From: Pseudomonadota bacterium
GTDB lineage: Bacteria; Pseudomonadota; Gammaproteobacteria; Pseudomonadales; Oceanobacteraceae
DNA length: 64,000 nucleotides
Assembly (NCBI GenBank): GCA_030145845.1
Contig: JAIXHJ010000007.1
Location: 149,887 to 213,886 of the forward strand
Reading direction: 5' to 3'
Part shown: piece after piece, positions 50,061 through 59,503 of the stretch
Numbering within the stretch: the first letter of the stretch is position 1
Layout of the letters: each line of letters opens with the position of its first letter
Made by a program: the position numbers and the translations under genes
Notes under the pieces: generated by a model
Database searches by the model: none
Told to the model about the DNA's origin: nothing
What the model saw: only the letters and a program-made list of their open reading frames with translations

Positions 50061-50731
50061 TGCGGCTGCTACTGGTGGAAGACGACGCCATGCTCGGCAA
50101 AAGTCTGCAGCAGGCACTGCAGGCGCAGAACTATGTGGTCGATTGGGTGCAGACCGGTCTCAGTGCGCTGGCGGCACTGCAGGCGGAACATTTTGATCTG
50201 GCGGTGATGGATCTCGGCCTGCCCGGGCTGGATGGCATCCGCGTGATCGAAGAAGTGCGCGATCAGCGCCTGCCGCTGCCGATCCTGATTCTGACCGCCC
50301 GTGACAGCGTGCAGGACCGGGTGAGCGGGCTCGACGCCGGCGCCGACGACTATCTGCTCAAGCCCTTCGATCTTAACGAACTGTTTGCCCGCCTGCGCGC
50401 GCTGGGCCGCCGCAACAACGCCAGCGCGGTAGTGAACGAACTCAGCTTCGGCGACATCGTGCTGGACACGGTGTCGCATCAGGTCAGCTATCAGGGGCAG
50501 CCGGTGGTGCTGTCGCGGCGCGAACTGCTGCTGCTGGAAGTGTTTCTCGGCCGTCCTGGGCAGGTGTTCACCCGGCAGCAGCTGGAGCAGTCACTGTATG
50601 GCTGGGGCGAGGAAGTGGAGAGCAACGCGCTGGAAGTGCATATCCACCACCTGCGGAAAAAGTTTTATAACGGCCTGATCCAGACCGTGCGCGGCGTCGG
50701 CTACCGGCTGAATACGGGGGGGCCGTCATGA
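50060..50731 (+). CDS. OmpR-family response regulator (PmrA/QseB type)
   Basis: A 223-residue regulator. The receiver domain has LLVEDD, the phosphoacceptor in VMDLGLPGLDG (about Asp51), TARD and KPFDLNELFAR. The C-terminal winged helix ends in HHLRKKF...IQTVRGVGYRL. Sequence style fits the PmrA/QseB/BasR branch, which binds CTTAAG-N5-CTTAAG repeats; five such half-sites lie at the head of this operon. Coupled to apbE before it and to the kinase after it (ATGA overlap). Confidence 0.95.
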   Translation: MRLLLVEDDAMLGKSLQQALQAQNYVVDWVQTGLSALAALQAEHFDLAVMDLGLPGLDGIRVIEEVRDQRLPLPILILTARDSVQDRVSGLDAGADDYLLKPFDLNELFARLRALGRRNNASAVVNELSFGDIVLDTVSHQVSYQGQPVVLSRRELLLLEVFLGRPGQVFTRQQLEQSLYGWGEEVESNALEVHIHHLRKKFYNGLIQTVRGVGYRLNTGGPS

Positions 50732-52122
50732 AGCTGTCCATCCGCAGCACGCTGCTGTTGCTGCTGTTCCTGATCCTGCTGCTGGCAATTCTGCTCAACA
50801 GCGTGCTGGGCCATCTGCTGGTGCGGCATGAAGTCAACGAAGTGTTTGATGCCGAGTTGGCGGTCAGCGCCAAACTGATCAAGGGGCTGCTGGAAGACGA
50901 CGATCTGATGGAAGACCTGCCGCGCATTGCGCAGGTGATGGACGAAAGCCTTGGCCGCGTGCAGCCCGATCAGCCGGAACTGGAAGCCTATGAGCGCACC
51001 CGTCTGATCCAGATCTGGCGGCAGAACGGTGATGGCCTGCTGTTCCGCTCACCCGGCGCGCCGTTTCATGCGCTGGCACCGCTGCGCGCCGGGTTTTATC
51101 ACCATCAGGGCCAGAGCGCTGAGTGGCTGGTGTATGTCACCGATCTGCCCGCTGCGGATGCCTGGCTGATGGTGGGTGAATACCCGCATGCGCGCAATGA
51201 AATTATCGGCGAGCTGGGGGGGATCTTCGGCGTTTCCGGCGTCGTGGCACTGATCCTCTGTACTTTGATTGCGCTGGCCGCGATCGAATTTGGTCTCAGC
51301 CCGCTGCGTCAGCTGGGCAGTATTCTGCGCCGCCGTTCGCTGCAGAACCTGCAGCCGGTGAGCCTCAGCCGCACGCCGAAAGAGCTGCGTCCGGTGGTCG
51401 ATGGTCTGAACGATATGTTCAGCCGGCTGTCTGCCGGCTTTGAACGCGAACGGCGTTTTGTCGCCGATGCCGCGCATGAACTGCGCACGCCGCTGGCGGT
51501 GCTGAAACTGCAGACCCAGCATCTGCAGAATCTCGACTGTGGTGAGCTGCAGCAGGAACTGCAACAGCTGGAGCAGGGCGCAGACCGCACCGGCCGGCTG
51601 GTGGAGCAGTTGCTGTTGCTGGCGCGTATGGATGACAGTCACAGTACGGCCAGCGCGGCGCCACAGGATATGGCCGAACTCTGCCGGCGCACGCTGGCGG
51701 CACTGCAGTGGCAGGCCGATGTACACCGGGTGGATCTGAGTTTTGATGCGGAGGAGCCGCTGCCAGCGCTGGCAGTGGAACCCTCACTGGTGGAAATGGC
51801 ACTGCGTAATCTGGTGGATAATGCCATCCGCTATGGCGGAGACGGGCAGGCGGTGGACACCCGTCTCTTCCGCCAGGACGATGATCTGTGCCTGAGTGTC
51901 CGCGATCATGGGGCCGGGGTGGCGGCGGACGAACTCAGCCGTCTGAGCGAACGCTTTTACCGCGCCGGACGCAGTGGCGACAGCGGGGCCGGTCTGGGGC
52001 TGTCGATCGTCAGCCGCATTATGGAAACCTGCCACGGCCGCTGTCAGCTGGCCAATCATGCTGACGGCGGGCTGGAAGTGACGTTGGTCTTTCCGCTGCC
52101 GGCCAGTGCGGCGCCGGCATAA
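50728..52122 (+). CDS. Sensor histidine kinase (QseC/PmrB type)
   Basis: A 464-residue inner-membrane kinase. Membrane helices at about 10-28 and 160-185 enclose a ~130-residue periplasmic sensor of the 2CSK_N kind. Then follow HAMP, the phospho-His in ADAAHELRTPLAVLK, the N-box NLVDNAIRYGG and GAGLGLSIV. Partner of the preceding regulator. The stimulus is unknown; the operon's redox content suggests metal or oxidative envelope stress (inference). The stop codon lies within the terminator's A-run. Confidence 0.95.
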   Translation: MKLSIRSTLLLLLFLILLLAILLNSVLGHLLVRHEVNEVFDAELAVSAKLIKGLLEDDDLMEDLPRIAQVMDESLGRVQPDQPELEAYERTRLIQIWRQNGDGLLFRSPGAPFHALAPLRAGFYHHQGQSAEWLVYVTDLPAADAWLMVGEYPHARNEIIGELGGIFGVSGVVALILCTLIALAAIEFGLSPLRQLGSILRRRSLQNLQPVSLSRTPKELRPVVDGLNDMFSRLSAGFERERRFVADAAHELRTPLAVLKLQTQHLQNLDCGELQQELQQLEQGADRTGRLVEQLLLLARMDDSHSTASAAPQDMAELCRRTLAALQWQADVHRVDLSFDAEEPLPALAVEPSLVEMALRNLVDNAIRYGGDGQAVDTRLFRQDDDLCLSVRDHGAGVAADELSRLSERFYRAGRSGDSGAGLGLSIVSRIMETCHGRCQLANHADGGLEVTLVFPLPASAAPA

Positions 52123-52161
52123 AAAACGCCGCCTGAACATAATGCTCAGGCGGCGTTTTTT
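52121..52161. terminator. Terminator between the sensor kinase and yebC
   Basis: AAAAAACGCCGCCTGA and its exact complement make a 16-bp stem with a 9-base loop, T-rich on both strands; it serves two convergent genes. Confidence 0.95.
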
Positions 52162-52218
52162 TATGCGCTCAATCCGGCTGCAGGATCAGCCGGGCTCAGT
52201 TTCAGCCCGGACCCGGTA

Positions 52219-52941
52219 TCAGCCTGGAAAGGTACCGTTGTGGTAGATTTCCTGCACGTCTTCCAGGTCGTTCAGCAGACCGGCAAAACGCTCAAACTGC
52301 TCAACGTCGTCACCTTCAATCGGGTGCTCAGTGGTTGGCAGGTAGGTGATTTCTTCGACTTCAAAGTCAATCTCACCGTTCAGTTCGTTGAGTGCCGTTT
52401 TGGTTTTGAAGAATTCTGTCGGTGGCACCAGTACGGTGATCATGCCGTCTTCACAGTCGATGTCGGACACGTCCACATCGGCTTCCATCAGCGCTTCCAG
52501 AATCGGCTCTTCGTCGTCACCGGCAAACACGAACATGGCGCGGTGATCGAACATGTGTGACACAGAACCCTGTGAACCCAGTTTCGCTTTGCATTTGGAG
52601 AACACGCCGCGGATTTCACCGAAGGTACGGTTGTTGTTGTCCGTTAAAGCACTGATCAGCACCATGGCGCCGCCCGGGGCAATGCCTTCGTACAGGGCTG
52701 GCTGGAAATCTTCACCGCCGGCACCGGAGGCTTTATCCAGTGCTTTATCGATCACGTGGGTTGGCACCTGATCTTTCTTGGCGCGGTCGATCAGACTGCG
52801 CAGCGCCAGGTTACCGGAGGGATCGGTACCACCGGCTTTGGCGGTGACGTAAATTTCACGGCCATACTTTGAATAGACTTTGGTTTTTGCCGCGGCCGTT
52901 TTGGCCATGGATTCTTTACGGTTCTGAAACGCTCTGCCCAT
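52219..52941 (-). CDS. YebC/PmpR-family transcription or translation regulator
   Basis: A 240-residue YebC-family protein of the YeeN-like branch ([19 protein letters not shown] start). Conserved [19 protein letters not shown] and [13 protein letters not shown] segments. Members have been described as DNA-binding regulators and, more recently, as ribosome-acting factors that aid proline-rich stretches. It stands alone. Confidence 0.95.
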   Translation of the reverse strand: MGRAFQNRKESMAKTAAAKTKVYSKYGREIYVTAKAGGTDPSGNLALRSLIDRAKKDQVPTHVIDKALDKASGAGGEDFQPALYEGIAPGGAMVLISALTDNNNRTFGEIRGVFSKCKAKLGSQGSVSHMFDHRAMFVFAGDDEEPILEALMEADVDVSDIDCEDGMITVLVPPTEFFKTKTALNELNGEIDFEVEEITYLPTTEHPIEGDDVEQFERFAGLLNDLEDVQEIYHNGTFPG

Positions 52942-53125
52942 GGGAATTGCTTCTTGTTGGCTGGTTAGGTGAATAAAAAACAGCCGCGATTGTACTCCGT
53001 AGGGCGGTAGCTGTCTTGTCCATGGCCATGAAAGCCGCTGTCAGCGCCCTGCGGGGGCAGAGCGCGGCGGAAGCAGACAGATAGCCTTATTATCATTTGG
53101 TTATATCAATATCGCGAAATATTAG

Positions 53126-53154
53126 TTATCAGTTATAAAAAACTTCCCTACACT
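53126..53154 (+). promoter_or_regulatory. Candidate promoter of the FadL-type porin
   Basis: TTATCA and TACACT are separated by 17 bases, 44 bases before the start codon, in an AT-rich 256-base gap that otherwise shows nothing I can name. Confidence 0.35.
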
Positions 53155-53197
53155 CCGCATCCTGTACTGATATGACATTGTTTGTGGAGTTAAAGAT

Positions 53198-54445
53198 ATG
53201 TCGACCGTCCTGCGTTTTGGCAGCCTCGTTACCCTGACCGCTGTGAGCCTGAGTGCTCAGGCGACCAATGGTTATTTCACCCACGCCACCAGCGTGCGTG
53301 CCCAGGGAATGGCAGGTGTCTCGCTGGCGATGGCACACGACAGCCTGAGTGCGGCCAGCAACCCGGCGGCGCTTACTGCACTGACCGCTGAGCAGCAGCT
53401 GGATCTGGGGGTGACCTACTTCAAACCGGAACGCCGTGCCACCATCAGCGGCAACGGCTTCGGTATCGACGGCCGTTACGACGGCAACGATAGTGAAGCG
53501 TTCTGGATGCCGGAAATCGGCTACGCCCGTCAGCACTCCAATGTGCTGAGCTATGGCCTGGCACTGTACGGCAACGGCGGCATGAACACAGATTACGGCG
53601 ATAACCCGTTTGCCAACTTCGGTTCCAGCGGCAGCGCCGGCGTGAATCTGGAGCAGATGTTTGTTACCGGCAGCGTGGCTTACCGCCTGAACGACAGCAA
53701 CAGCATTGGCTTCGGCCTCACCTGGACACGCCAGCAGTTTGAAGCCAAAGGGCTGCAGGCTTTTGCGGCCATGTCGCAGGACGCGGATAAGGTCTCCAAT
53801 AACGGTACCGATACGGCCACTGGCTGGGGCATCAAGCTGGGCTGGCAGGGTCAGCTGACGGATACCCTGAGCGCCGGTATCAGCTGGAGCTCTGAAATTG
53901 AAACCAGCGAATTCGACCGCTACAGCGGCCTGTTTGCTGAAGACGGTGGCTTCAGTATTCCGGAAAACTACGGCGCCGGTCTGGCCTGGCAGGCAACCCC
54001 GGCACTGACGCTGGCGGGTGACTGGCAGTACATTGCCTACGGCAGCGTGGCATCCATCGCCAACGACCTGACTCTGGCCGCGCCACTGGGCTCTGATGAC
54101 GGTGCCGGTTTCGGCTGGGACGATATCAACGTCTATAAGCTGGGGGCACAATACGCGCTGAACCAAACCATCACCCTGCGTGCGGGTTACAGCTATGCCG
54201 ATCAGCCGATTCCGTCGGGCCAGACCTTCTTCAATATTCTGGCGCCGGGCGTGATTCAGCAGCACATCAGCCTGGGCGGCAGCTGGGATGTGAACGACAG
54301 TCACTCACTGTCGCTGGCTTACACCCATGCTGTGGAAGAAACCGTCAAAGGTAAAAACTCCATCCCGGCCGGATTTGGTGGCGGCGAAGCCGATATCACC
54401 ATGTTCCAGAATCAGCTGGCGCTGGCGTGGCAGGTTAAGTTCTGA
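53198..54445 (+). CDS. Outer-membrane porin, FadL/OmpP1/TodX family
   Basis: A 415-residue outer-membrane channel for hydrophobic compounds such as long-chain fatty acids or hydrocarbons. The signal peptide ends at SAQA and the mature start TNGYFTHATSVRAQGMAGV is the FadL hatch signature, followed by the ASNPAAL motif. The chain ends in VKF. GGAG lies eight bases before the ATG. It is transcribed alone and ends in a clear hairpin. Substrate is inferred from family only. Confidence 0.92.
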   Translation: MSTVLRFGSLVTLTAVSLSAQATNGYFTHATSVRAQGMAGVSLAMAHDSLSAASNPAALTALTAEQQLDLGVTYFKPERRATISGNGFGIDGRYDGNDSEAFWMPEIGYARQHSNVLSYGLALYGNGGMNTDYGDNPFANFGSSGSAGVNLEQMFVTGSVAYRLNDSNSIGFGLTWTRQQFEAKGLQAFAAMSQDADKVSNNGTDTATGWGIKLGWQGQLTDTLSAGISWSSEIETSEFDRYSGLFAEDGGFSIPENYGAGLAWQATPALTLAGDWQYIAYGSVASIANDLTLAAPLGSDDGAGFGWDDINVYKLGAQYALNQTITLRAGYSYADQPIPSGQTFFNILAPGVIQQHISLGGSWDVNDSHSLSLAYTHAVEETVKGKNSIPAGFGGGEADITMFQNQLALAWQVKF

Positions 54446-54460
54446 GACCCGGAAGGAAAT

Positions 54461-54489
54461 AAAAAAGCCGCTTAATCAGCGGCTTTTTT
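54461..54489. terminator. Terminator after the FadL-type gene
   Basis: AAAAAAGCCGCT-TAATC-AGCGGCTTTTTT, a symmetric hairpin with T-runs on both strands between convergent genes. Confidence 0.95.
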
Positions 54490-54503
54490 ATTATGCGCCG
54501 CTG

Positions 54504-55055
54504 TCAAAGAGGCTGGTCGTATCCTTCCGCAATATGCTTATCTTTTAAGCGCACATAATTCCCGGCGCCATAAGTAAAAAAGCTGCGTTCTTTTTCGGTA
54601 ATCGGCCGCGCCTGTTTGGCGGGGTTGCCTTTATACAGATAACCACTTTCCAGCACCTTGCCCGGTGTGACCACGGCACCGGCGGCAACGATCACATCGT
54701 CTTCGACAACAGCACCGTCCATGATCATGGATTTCATACCGATGAGTACGCGGTTGCCGATGGTGCAGCCGTGCAGCATGGCCTGATGGCCGATGGTGAC
54801 GTCGTCGCCGATGATCAGCGGGTAGCCGCCGGGGTTGTAGTCGGAGGCGTGGGTGATGTGCAGCACGCTGCCGTCCTGCACGCTGGTGCGCGCGCCGATG
54901 CGGATATGATGCATATCGCCGCGGATGACAGCTAATGGCCAGACTGAGCAGTCGTCGCCCAGCTCCACGTCACCGATCACTACGGCAGTGCGGTCGACGA
55001 ATACCCGTTCACCCAGTTTCGGGCTATGGCCCTGATAGCTTCTTACGTCTGACAT
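54504..55055 (-). CDS. Gamma carbonic anhydrase-family protein (YrdA-like)
   Basis: A 183-residue left-handed beta-helix protein with hexapeptide repeats. Metal ligands are seen in HITHASDYN and IGHQAMLHGC. It may hydrate CO2 or act as another zinc enzyme or acyltransferase-like protein; YrdA-type proteins show weak or no activity in some tests. It is divergent from prlC. Confidence 0.93.
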   Translation of the reverse strand: MSDVRSYQGHSPKLGERVFVDRTAVVIGDVELGDDCSVWPLAVIRGDMHHIRIGARTSVQDGSVLHITHASDYNPGGYPLIIGDDVTIGHQAMLHGCTIGNRVLIGMKSMIMDGAVVEDDVIVAAGAVVTPGKVLESGYLYKGNPAKQARPITEKERSFFTYGAGNYVRLKDKHIAEGYDQPL

Positions 55056-55164
55056 AGCGGCTTATTCCGGCGGTATGATTGAATTTCTGCCTATTTGACC
55101 CAATATCGGAACCAATAGCCACCGTTCACTTACCATCGTCTATATCAGATACCGGAAGATTTTC

Positions 55165-57210
55165 ATGAGCAATCCCCTGTTAGAGAGCCATCTGTTACCC
55201 CCGTTTTCTGCCATCAGGCCTGAGCATGTGCTGCCGGCGATTGAGACGATTCTGCAGCGCAACCGTGAGCGCATTGAGCAGCTGCTGAGCACGGTGAGTG
55301 AGCCGACGTGGGACAATTTTGTCGCCCCGATGCAGGCCTGGGATGATGAGCTGTCGCAGGCGTGGTCGCCGGTCGGACACCTCAATGGTGTGCTCAACAG
55401 CGATGAACTGCGCGATGCCTACAACGCCTGTCTGCCATTGCTGAGCCAGTACAGCACGGAACTGGGCCAGAACAAGGCGCTGTGTGATCGGTGGAAGGCA
55501 CTGCGTGATTCGGCGGAGTACGAAGGCCTGAACACGGCGCAGAAAAAAGCGGTGGATAACGCCCTGCGCGACTTCCATCTGGCTGGTGTCGATCTGCCGG
55601 CGGAGAAGAAAAAACGCTATGGCGAAATCCGTCAGCGGCTGTCGGAGCTGACCTCCAAATTCGCTGAGAACGTGCTTGATGCCACCAACGCCTGGCAGAA
55701 AGTGATCCGCGACAAATCCGAACTGGCCGGCCTGCCCGACAGCGCGCTCGACCTGCTGGCCCAGCAGGCGCAAGCGAAAGACGAGCCGGGTTACCTGATT
55801 ACGCTGGATTTTCCGTCCTATATGCCGGTGATGACCTACGGTGAGAACCGTGAGCTGCGCCAGGAAATGTACACCGCCTACGTTACCCGCGCCTCGGATC
55901 AGGGCCCGGATGCCGGTAAGTACGATAATACGGATAACATGAACGAAATCCTGGCGCTGCGTTTTGAACTGGCGCAGCTGCTGGGCTTTGATTCCTACGC
56001 GGACTATTCGCTGGCCACCAAGATGGCGCAGTCAGCGGATGAAGTGCTGGGCTTCCTCGACGATCTGGCGGCCAAAGCCAGACCGCAGGCTGAGCGTGAA
56101 TTTGCCGGGCTGAAAGCCTTTGCCGCGGAGCAGGGCTGTGCGGATCTGCAGCCGTGGGATGTGAGCTTCTACAGCGAGAAACTGCGTCAGGCCCGTTATG
56201 CCATTTCGCAGGAAGATATCCGCCCTTACCTGCCGGTGGATACCGTGATTAACGGCATGTTCGAAGTGGTCTCGCGGCTGTATGGCGTGAACTTCGAAGA
56301 GCAGAAAGCATTCGATACTTACCATCCGGATGCCCGTTTCTTCCACGTCACCAAAGACGGTCAGCAGATTGCAGCCTTCTATCTGGATTTATACGCACGT
56401 GCGAAAAAACGCGGTGGTGCGTGGATGGATGACTGTCGTGTGCGCCGCCGCACCGCTGACGGTGTGCAGCTGCCGGTCGCGTATCTGGTGTGTAACTTCA
56501 CGCCGGCGGTGGGCGATAAACCGGCCCTGCTGACCCATGATGAAATGACTACCCTGTTCCACGAGTTCGGTCATGGCCTGCACCATATGATGACGCAGGT
56601 GGATGTGCCGGATGTGTCCGGTATCAACGGCGTCGCCTGGGATGCGGTGGAACTGCCGAGTCAGTTTATGGAGAACTGGTGCTACGAGCCGGAAGCGCTG
56701 GCGTTCCTCAGTGGCCACTATGAAACAGGTGAACCGCTGCCGCAGGAACTGCTGGATAAACTGCTGGCGGCCAAGCACTTCCAGAGCGCTATGATGACCA
56801 TGCGTCAGCTGGAGTTCGCCCTGTTTGATTTCCGTCTGCACCGCGAATACTCAGCCACTGAGCGCGTGAATGTGCAGGACCTGCTGGATGACGTGCGCAA
56901 AGAAGTGACCGTGGTACCGGTGGTGGATTTCAACCGCTTCCAGCATGGTTTCACACATATCTTCGCCGGCGGTTACGCGGCGGGTTATTACTCCTATAAA
57001 TGGGCCGAAGTGTTGAGTGCAGATGCCTACTCACGCTTCGAAGAAGAGGGTATTTTCAACCGCGAAACCGGTGAAAGCTTCCTCAACGAAATCCTCAGTA
57101 AGGGTGGTTCGGAAGAAGCGGCCGTGCTGTTTGAGAACTTCCGTGGCCGTAAGCCATCGGTGGAACCGCTGCTGCGCCATTCCGGCATTGTTGTTGAGGA
57201 GGTTGCCTGA
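55165..57210 (+). CDS. prlC: Oligopeptidase A (M3 family)
   Basis: A 681-residue zinc metallopeptidase with the catalytic HEFGHGLHH (about residues 467-475), standard length for PrlC. It degrades cleaved signal peptides and other oligopeptides in the cytoplasm. Its stop codon overlaps the start of the following YheV-like gene. Confidence 0.97.
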   Translation: MSNPLLESHLLPPFSAIRPEHVLPAIETILQRNRERIEQLLSTVSEPTWDNFVAPMQAWDDELSQAWSPVGHLNGVLNSDELRDAYNACLPLLSQYSTELGQNKALCDRWKALRDSAEYEGLNTAQKKAVDNALRDFHLAGVDLPAEKKKRYGEIRQRLSELTSKFAENVLDATNAWQKVIRDKSELAGLPDSALDLLAQQAQAKDEPGYLITLDFPSYMPVMTYGENRELRQEMYTAYVTRASDQGPDAGKYDNTDNMNEILALRFELAQLLGFDSYADYSLATKMAQSADEVLGFLDDLAAKARPQAEREFAGLKAFAAEQGCADLQPWDVSFYSEKLRQARYAISQEDIRPYLPVDTVINGMFEVVSRLYGVNFEEQKAFDTYHPDARFFHVTKDGQQIAAFYLDLYARAKKRGGAWMDDCRVRRRTADGVQLPVAYLVCNFTPAVGDKPALLTHDEMTTLFHEFGHGLHHMMTQVDVPDVSGINGVAWDAVELPSQFMENWCYEPEALAFLSGHYETGEPLPQELLDKLLAAKHFQSAMMTMRQLEFALFDFRLHREYSATERVNVQDLLDDVRKEVTVVPVVDFNRFQHGFTHIFAGGYAAGYYSYKWAEVLSADAYSRFEEEGIFNRETGESFLNEILSKGGSEEAAVLFENFRGRKPSVEPLLRHSGIVVEEVA

Positions 57211-57488
57211 TGAGTAATTACCAGTCCGTTAAACGCCCGCGCCGCTTTATTGCCGGCGCCGTCTGCCCGAAATGCAGCGAGATGGATAAGACGGTGATGT
57301 ACACCAACGATAACGGTGACGAAGTGCGCGAGTGTGTGTCCTGCGGCTTTATCCAGACCAGTTCTGAACAGGCGGCCGAAGATGCGGCGGCACAGGAGCT
57401 GGCTACCCGCGTGACGCCGGAAGGCAAGGCCGTATTCGACGACGGTGAGCAGCCGCTGAGAATTCTGGGCGGCAGTGACAATAAATAA
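57210..57488 (+). CDS. yheV: YheV-family zinc-ribbon protein
   Basis: A 92-residue protein with two CxxC knuckles, CPKCSE and CVSCGF, which form a zinc ribbon (DUF2387/YheV). Usually found behind prlC, as here. Function unknown. The operon ends at a 12-bp hairpin. Confidence 0.9.
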   Translation: MSNYQSVKRPRRFIAGAVCPKCSEMDKTVMYTNDNGDEVRECVSCGFIQTSSEQAAEDAAAQELATRVTPEGKAVFDDGEQPLRILGGSDNK

Positions 57489-57551
57489 CACAATCTTTTT
57501 TGACCACCCAGTCAACTTTGGTTAATCTGACATCAATACAGCACCCAAGTG

Positions 57552-57590
57552 ACGGCCGTCTGACGTAAGGATACTCAGACGGCCGTTTTG
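57552..57590 (+). terminator. Terminator after prlC-yheV
   Basis: ACGGCCGTCTGA and TCAGACGGCCGT form a perfect 12-bp stem with an 11-base loop followed by TTTTG. The remaining 163 bases before the next gene hold nothing obvious. Confidence 0.9.
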
Positions 57591-57753
57591 CTTTCCCGTC
57601 ATGCGTTCCGTTATCCGTTTCTCTGCGGCAACACACCTTTTTAATTCCACCAGCTTCTGAACACTGCAGGCCCGTGCCGGTCATGGCTATACTGGCCAAA
57701 GCCCATTAGACTGACCCATCCCTGTAAAGCCCGCGCAAGGAGCTGCCGGACTC

Positions 57754-59472
57754 ATGCTGACAAGCTGCCGTCGCCTGATACTGATTCTGCCCGTCGTGGT
57801 TATGGCCGGCTGCGCAACTTATGGCGCGGGCATGAACGGCGCCATCGCCGATCTGCAGCAGGGCGATTACGACGGCTCGGCGGCAAAAATCCAGAAAGAA
57901 CTTTCCCCTACCGGCAGCGACCGCCTGCTGTATTTCCTTGAACTGGGCATGGTGCGTCAGCTGCAGGGGGATTATGCCGCCAGCAATGAGCTGCTGGAGC
58001 AGGCTGAACGCATCGCCGACGATCTGGAAACCAGCCGTGTGCGCGATGAACTGGCCGTGCTGATGACCAACCCGCGCATGGGTGCTTATGCCGGTGCTGA
58101 ATTCGAGCGCGTGTTTATCAACTACTACAAGGCACTGAATTACCTTGGCCTGGCAGAACAGGCGCCGACGCGCAATGCCAGACTGGATGCGCTGGAAGGC
58201 GCGCGGGTGGAAGCGCGGCGGGTGATTATCCGTCTTAACGACATCAACTCGCGCAAAGGCAATTACCGGGAAAAAAAGGATAAGGATGAGCAGACCTTCA
58301 GCCAGCTGATGGACGTGTTCGCCAAACTGATGGGCAACCTGGTGGATGCTGACGACTGGCAGTACCGCGACGATGCCATGGCTCACTATCTGGCCGGTCT
58401 CAGCTTTGAAATGAACGGTGAATACGATGATGCCAGAATCAGTTACCAGAAAGCCGCCGAAGCCTACGAAGGCGGTTTCGTAAAACAGTATTTTCTTGAT
58501 CCGCAGGTGACGCAGCAGGCCTGGTTTGATGTGATCCGCATGATGCGCCGGGCCGGTGGCTACGAACATGACTGGCCCGTTCTGGCAGAAAAGAAACTGG
58601 ACGCCGGCTGGCGGCAACAGCTGGATGACTGGTCACCGGATAAAGCTCAGCTGGTGGTGCTGGAAGACAAGGGGCTGGCACCGCAGCGCCGCGAAATGAA
58701 CCTGGAGCTGTCGGTGAATCCGGGTCTGCGTTCACTGCAACTGCGGCCTTACCTGATCGGCAATGACCGTGATGAACTGCGCTGGTTCTATGTGCTGTAC
58801 GCCGACAAGAACCTGTACGGACTGGTCACCGGTTATCTGAACCTGACCCGCAGCACTTATCAGCCGGTCTTCTTTACCAAAACAGTGCCGCTGGGGCCGC
58901 TGTGGTACAGCGCCGAACAGCTGGGACTGATTGATGCCATCGGCAGCTCCATGCGTGTGACTGTGCCCTATTACTCCCCGCTGACGCCACTGGGGCCTTC
59001 GACACTGAAGGTGGCGGGGCAGAGTCTGCCGCTGCTGGAAGCCTCCAGTCCGGGCATGATCGCGCTGCAGGAGCAGCTGGTGAACGCCGGCCATGACATC
59101 CGCGCGGCGCTGGCCCGCTCCGCCTTCAAGGCGCTGGCGGCGATGAAGGCCGGGCAGGCCGCGACCGATGATAATTCCGGCGCCTCGCTGTTTGCGCTGG
59201 CCGGCAAGCTGGTGGCCCAGCTGACCGACGCCGCCGAGACCCGTAACTGGCTGCTGCTGCCGCAGGATATCCGCCTGCGGCGGGTGACTCTTGAACCCGG
59301 AGAGCAGACACTGGAACTGGATTCCACGGTGAAGGGCGGTGCGCTGGCCAGTCACCGCGCCACGGTTAACCTGCAGCCGGGTGAAATTTATCTGTGGCGG
59401 GTACGTACGCTGGATAAGGGCGGTGTCATTGCGGATGCCGCTCCGGTAAAGAAAGTAATGACGACCGAATAA
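57754..59472 (+). CDS. Large lipoprotein, COG3014 family
   Basis: A 572-residue lipoprotein (lipobox VMAGC, Cys near residue 22). The N-terminal half is helical and TPR-like (LLYFLELGMVRQLQGDYAASNELLEQA spans one repeat, about residues 55-81). The C-terminal half is beta-rich and ends with a GEIYLWRVRTLDKGG segment. It matches COG3014, found with an LpoB-like and an LPP20-like lipoprotein, as here. The group is probably linked to envelope assembly; the activity is unknown. Confidence 0.85.
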   Translation: MLTSCRRLILILPVVVMAGCATYGAGMNGAIADLQQGDYDGSAAKIQKELSPTGSDRLLYFLELGMVRQLQGDYAASNELLEQAERIADDLETSRVRDELAVLMTNPRMGAYAGAEFERVFINYYKALNYLGLAEQAPTRNARLDALEGARVEARRVIIRLNDINSRKGNYREKKDKDEQTFSQLMDVFAKLMGNLVDADDWQYRDDAMAHYLAGLSFEMNGEYDDARISYQKAAEAYEGGFVKQYFLDPQVTQQAWFDVIRMMRRAGGYEHDWPVLAEKKLDAGWRQQLDDWSPDKAQLVVLEDKGLAPQRREMNLELSVNPGLRSLQLRPYLIGNDRDELRWFYVLYADKNLYGLVTGYLNLTRSTYQPVFFTKTVPLGPLWYSAEQLGLIDAIGSSMRVTVPYYSPLTPLGPSTLKVAGQSLPLLEASSPGMIALQEQLVNAGHDIRAALARSAFKALAAMKAGQAATDDNSGASLFALAGKLVAQLTDAAETRNWLLLPQDIRLRRVTLEPGEQTLELDSTVKGGALASHRATVNLQPGEIYLWRVRTLDKGGVIADAAPVKKVMTTE

Positions 59473-59503
59473 CCGCAAGGTTCTGAAAAGGAAGGACACA
59501 ACT

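Noticed and set aside
47979..50117. A 712-codon open frame on the minus strand opposite DUF3570 and apbE
   Set aside because: It spans two well-supported plus-strand genes, its translation is rich in Gln/His/Arg typical of an antisense frame in GC-rich DNA, and no family motif appears.
53129..54304. A 391-codon minus-strand frame opposite the FadL-type gene
   Set aside because: The opposite strand has a complete FadL protein with signal peptide and terminator; the antisense frame has no ribosome site.
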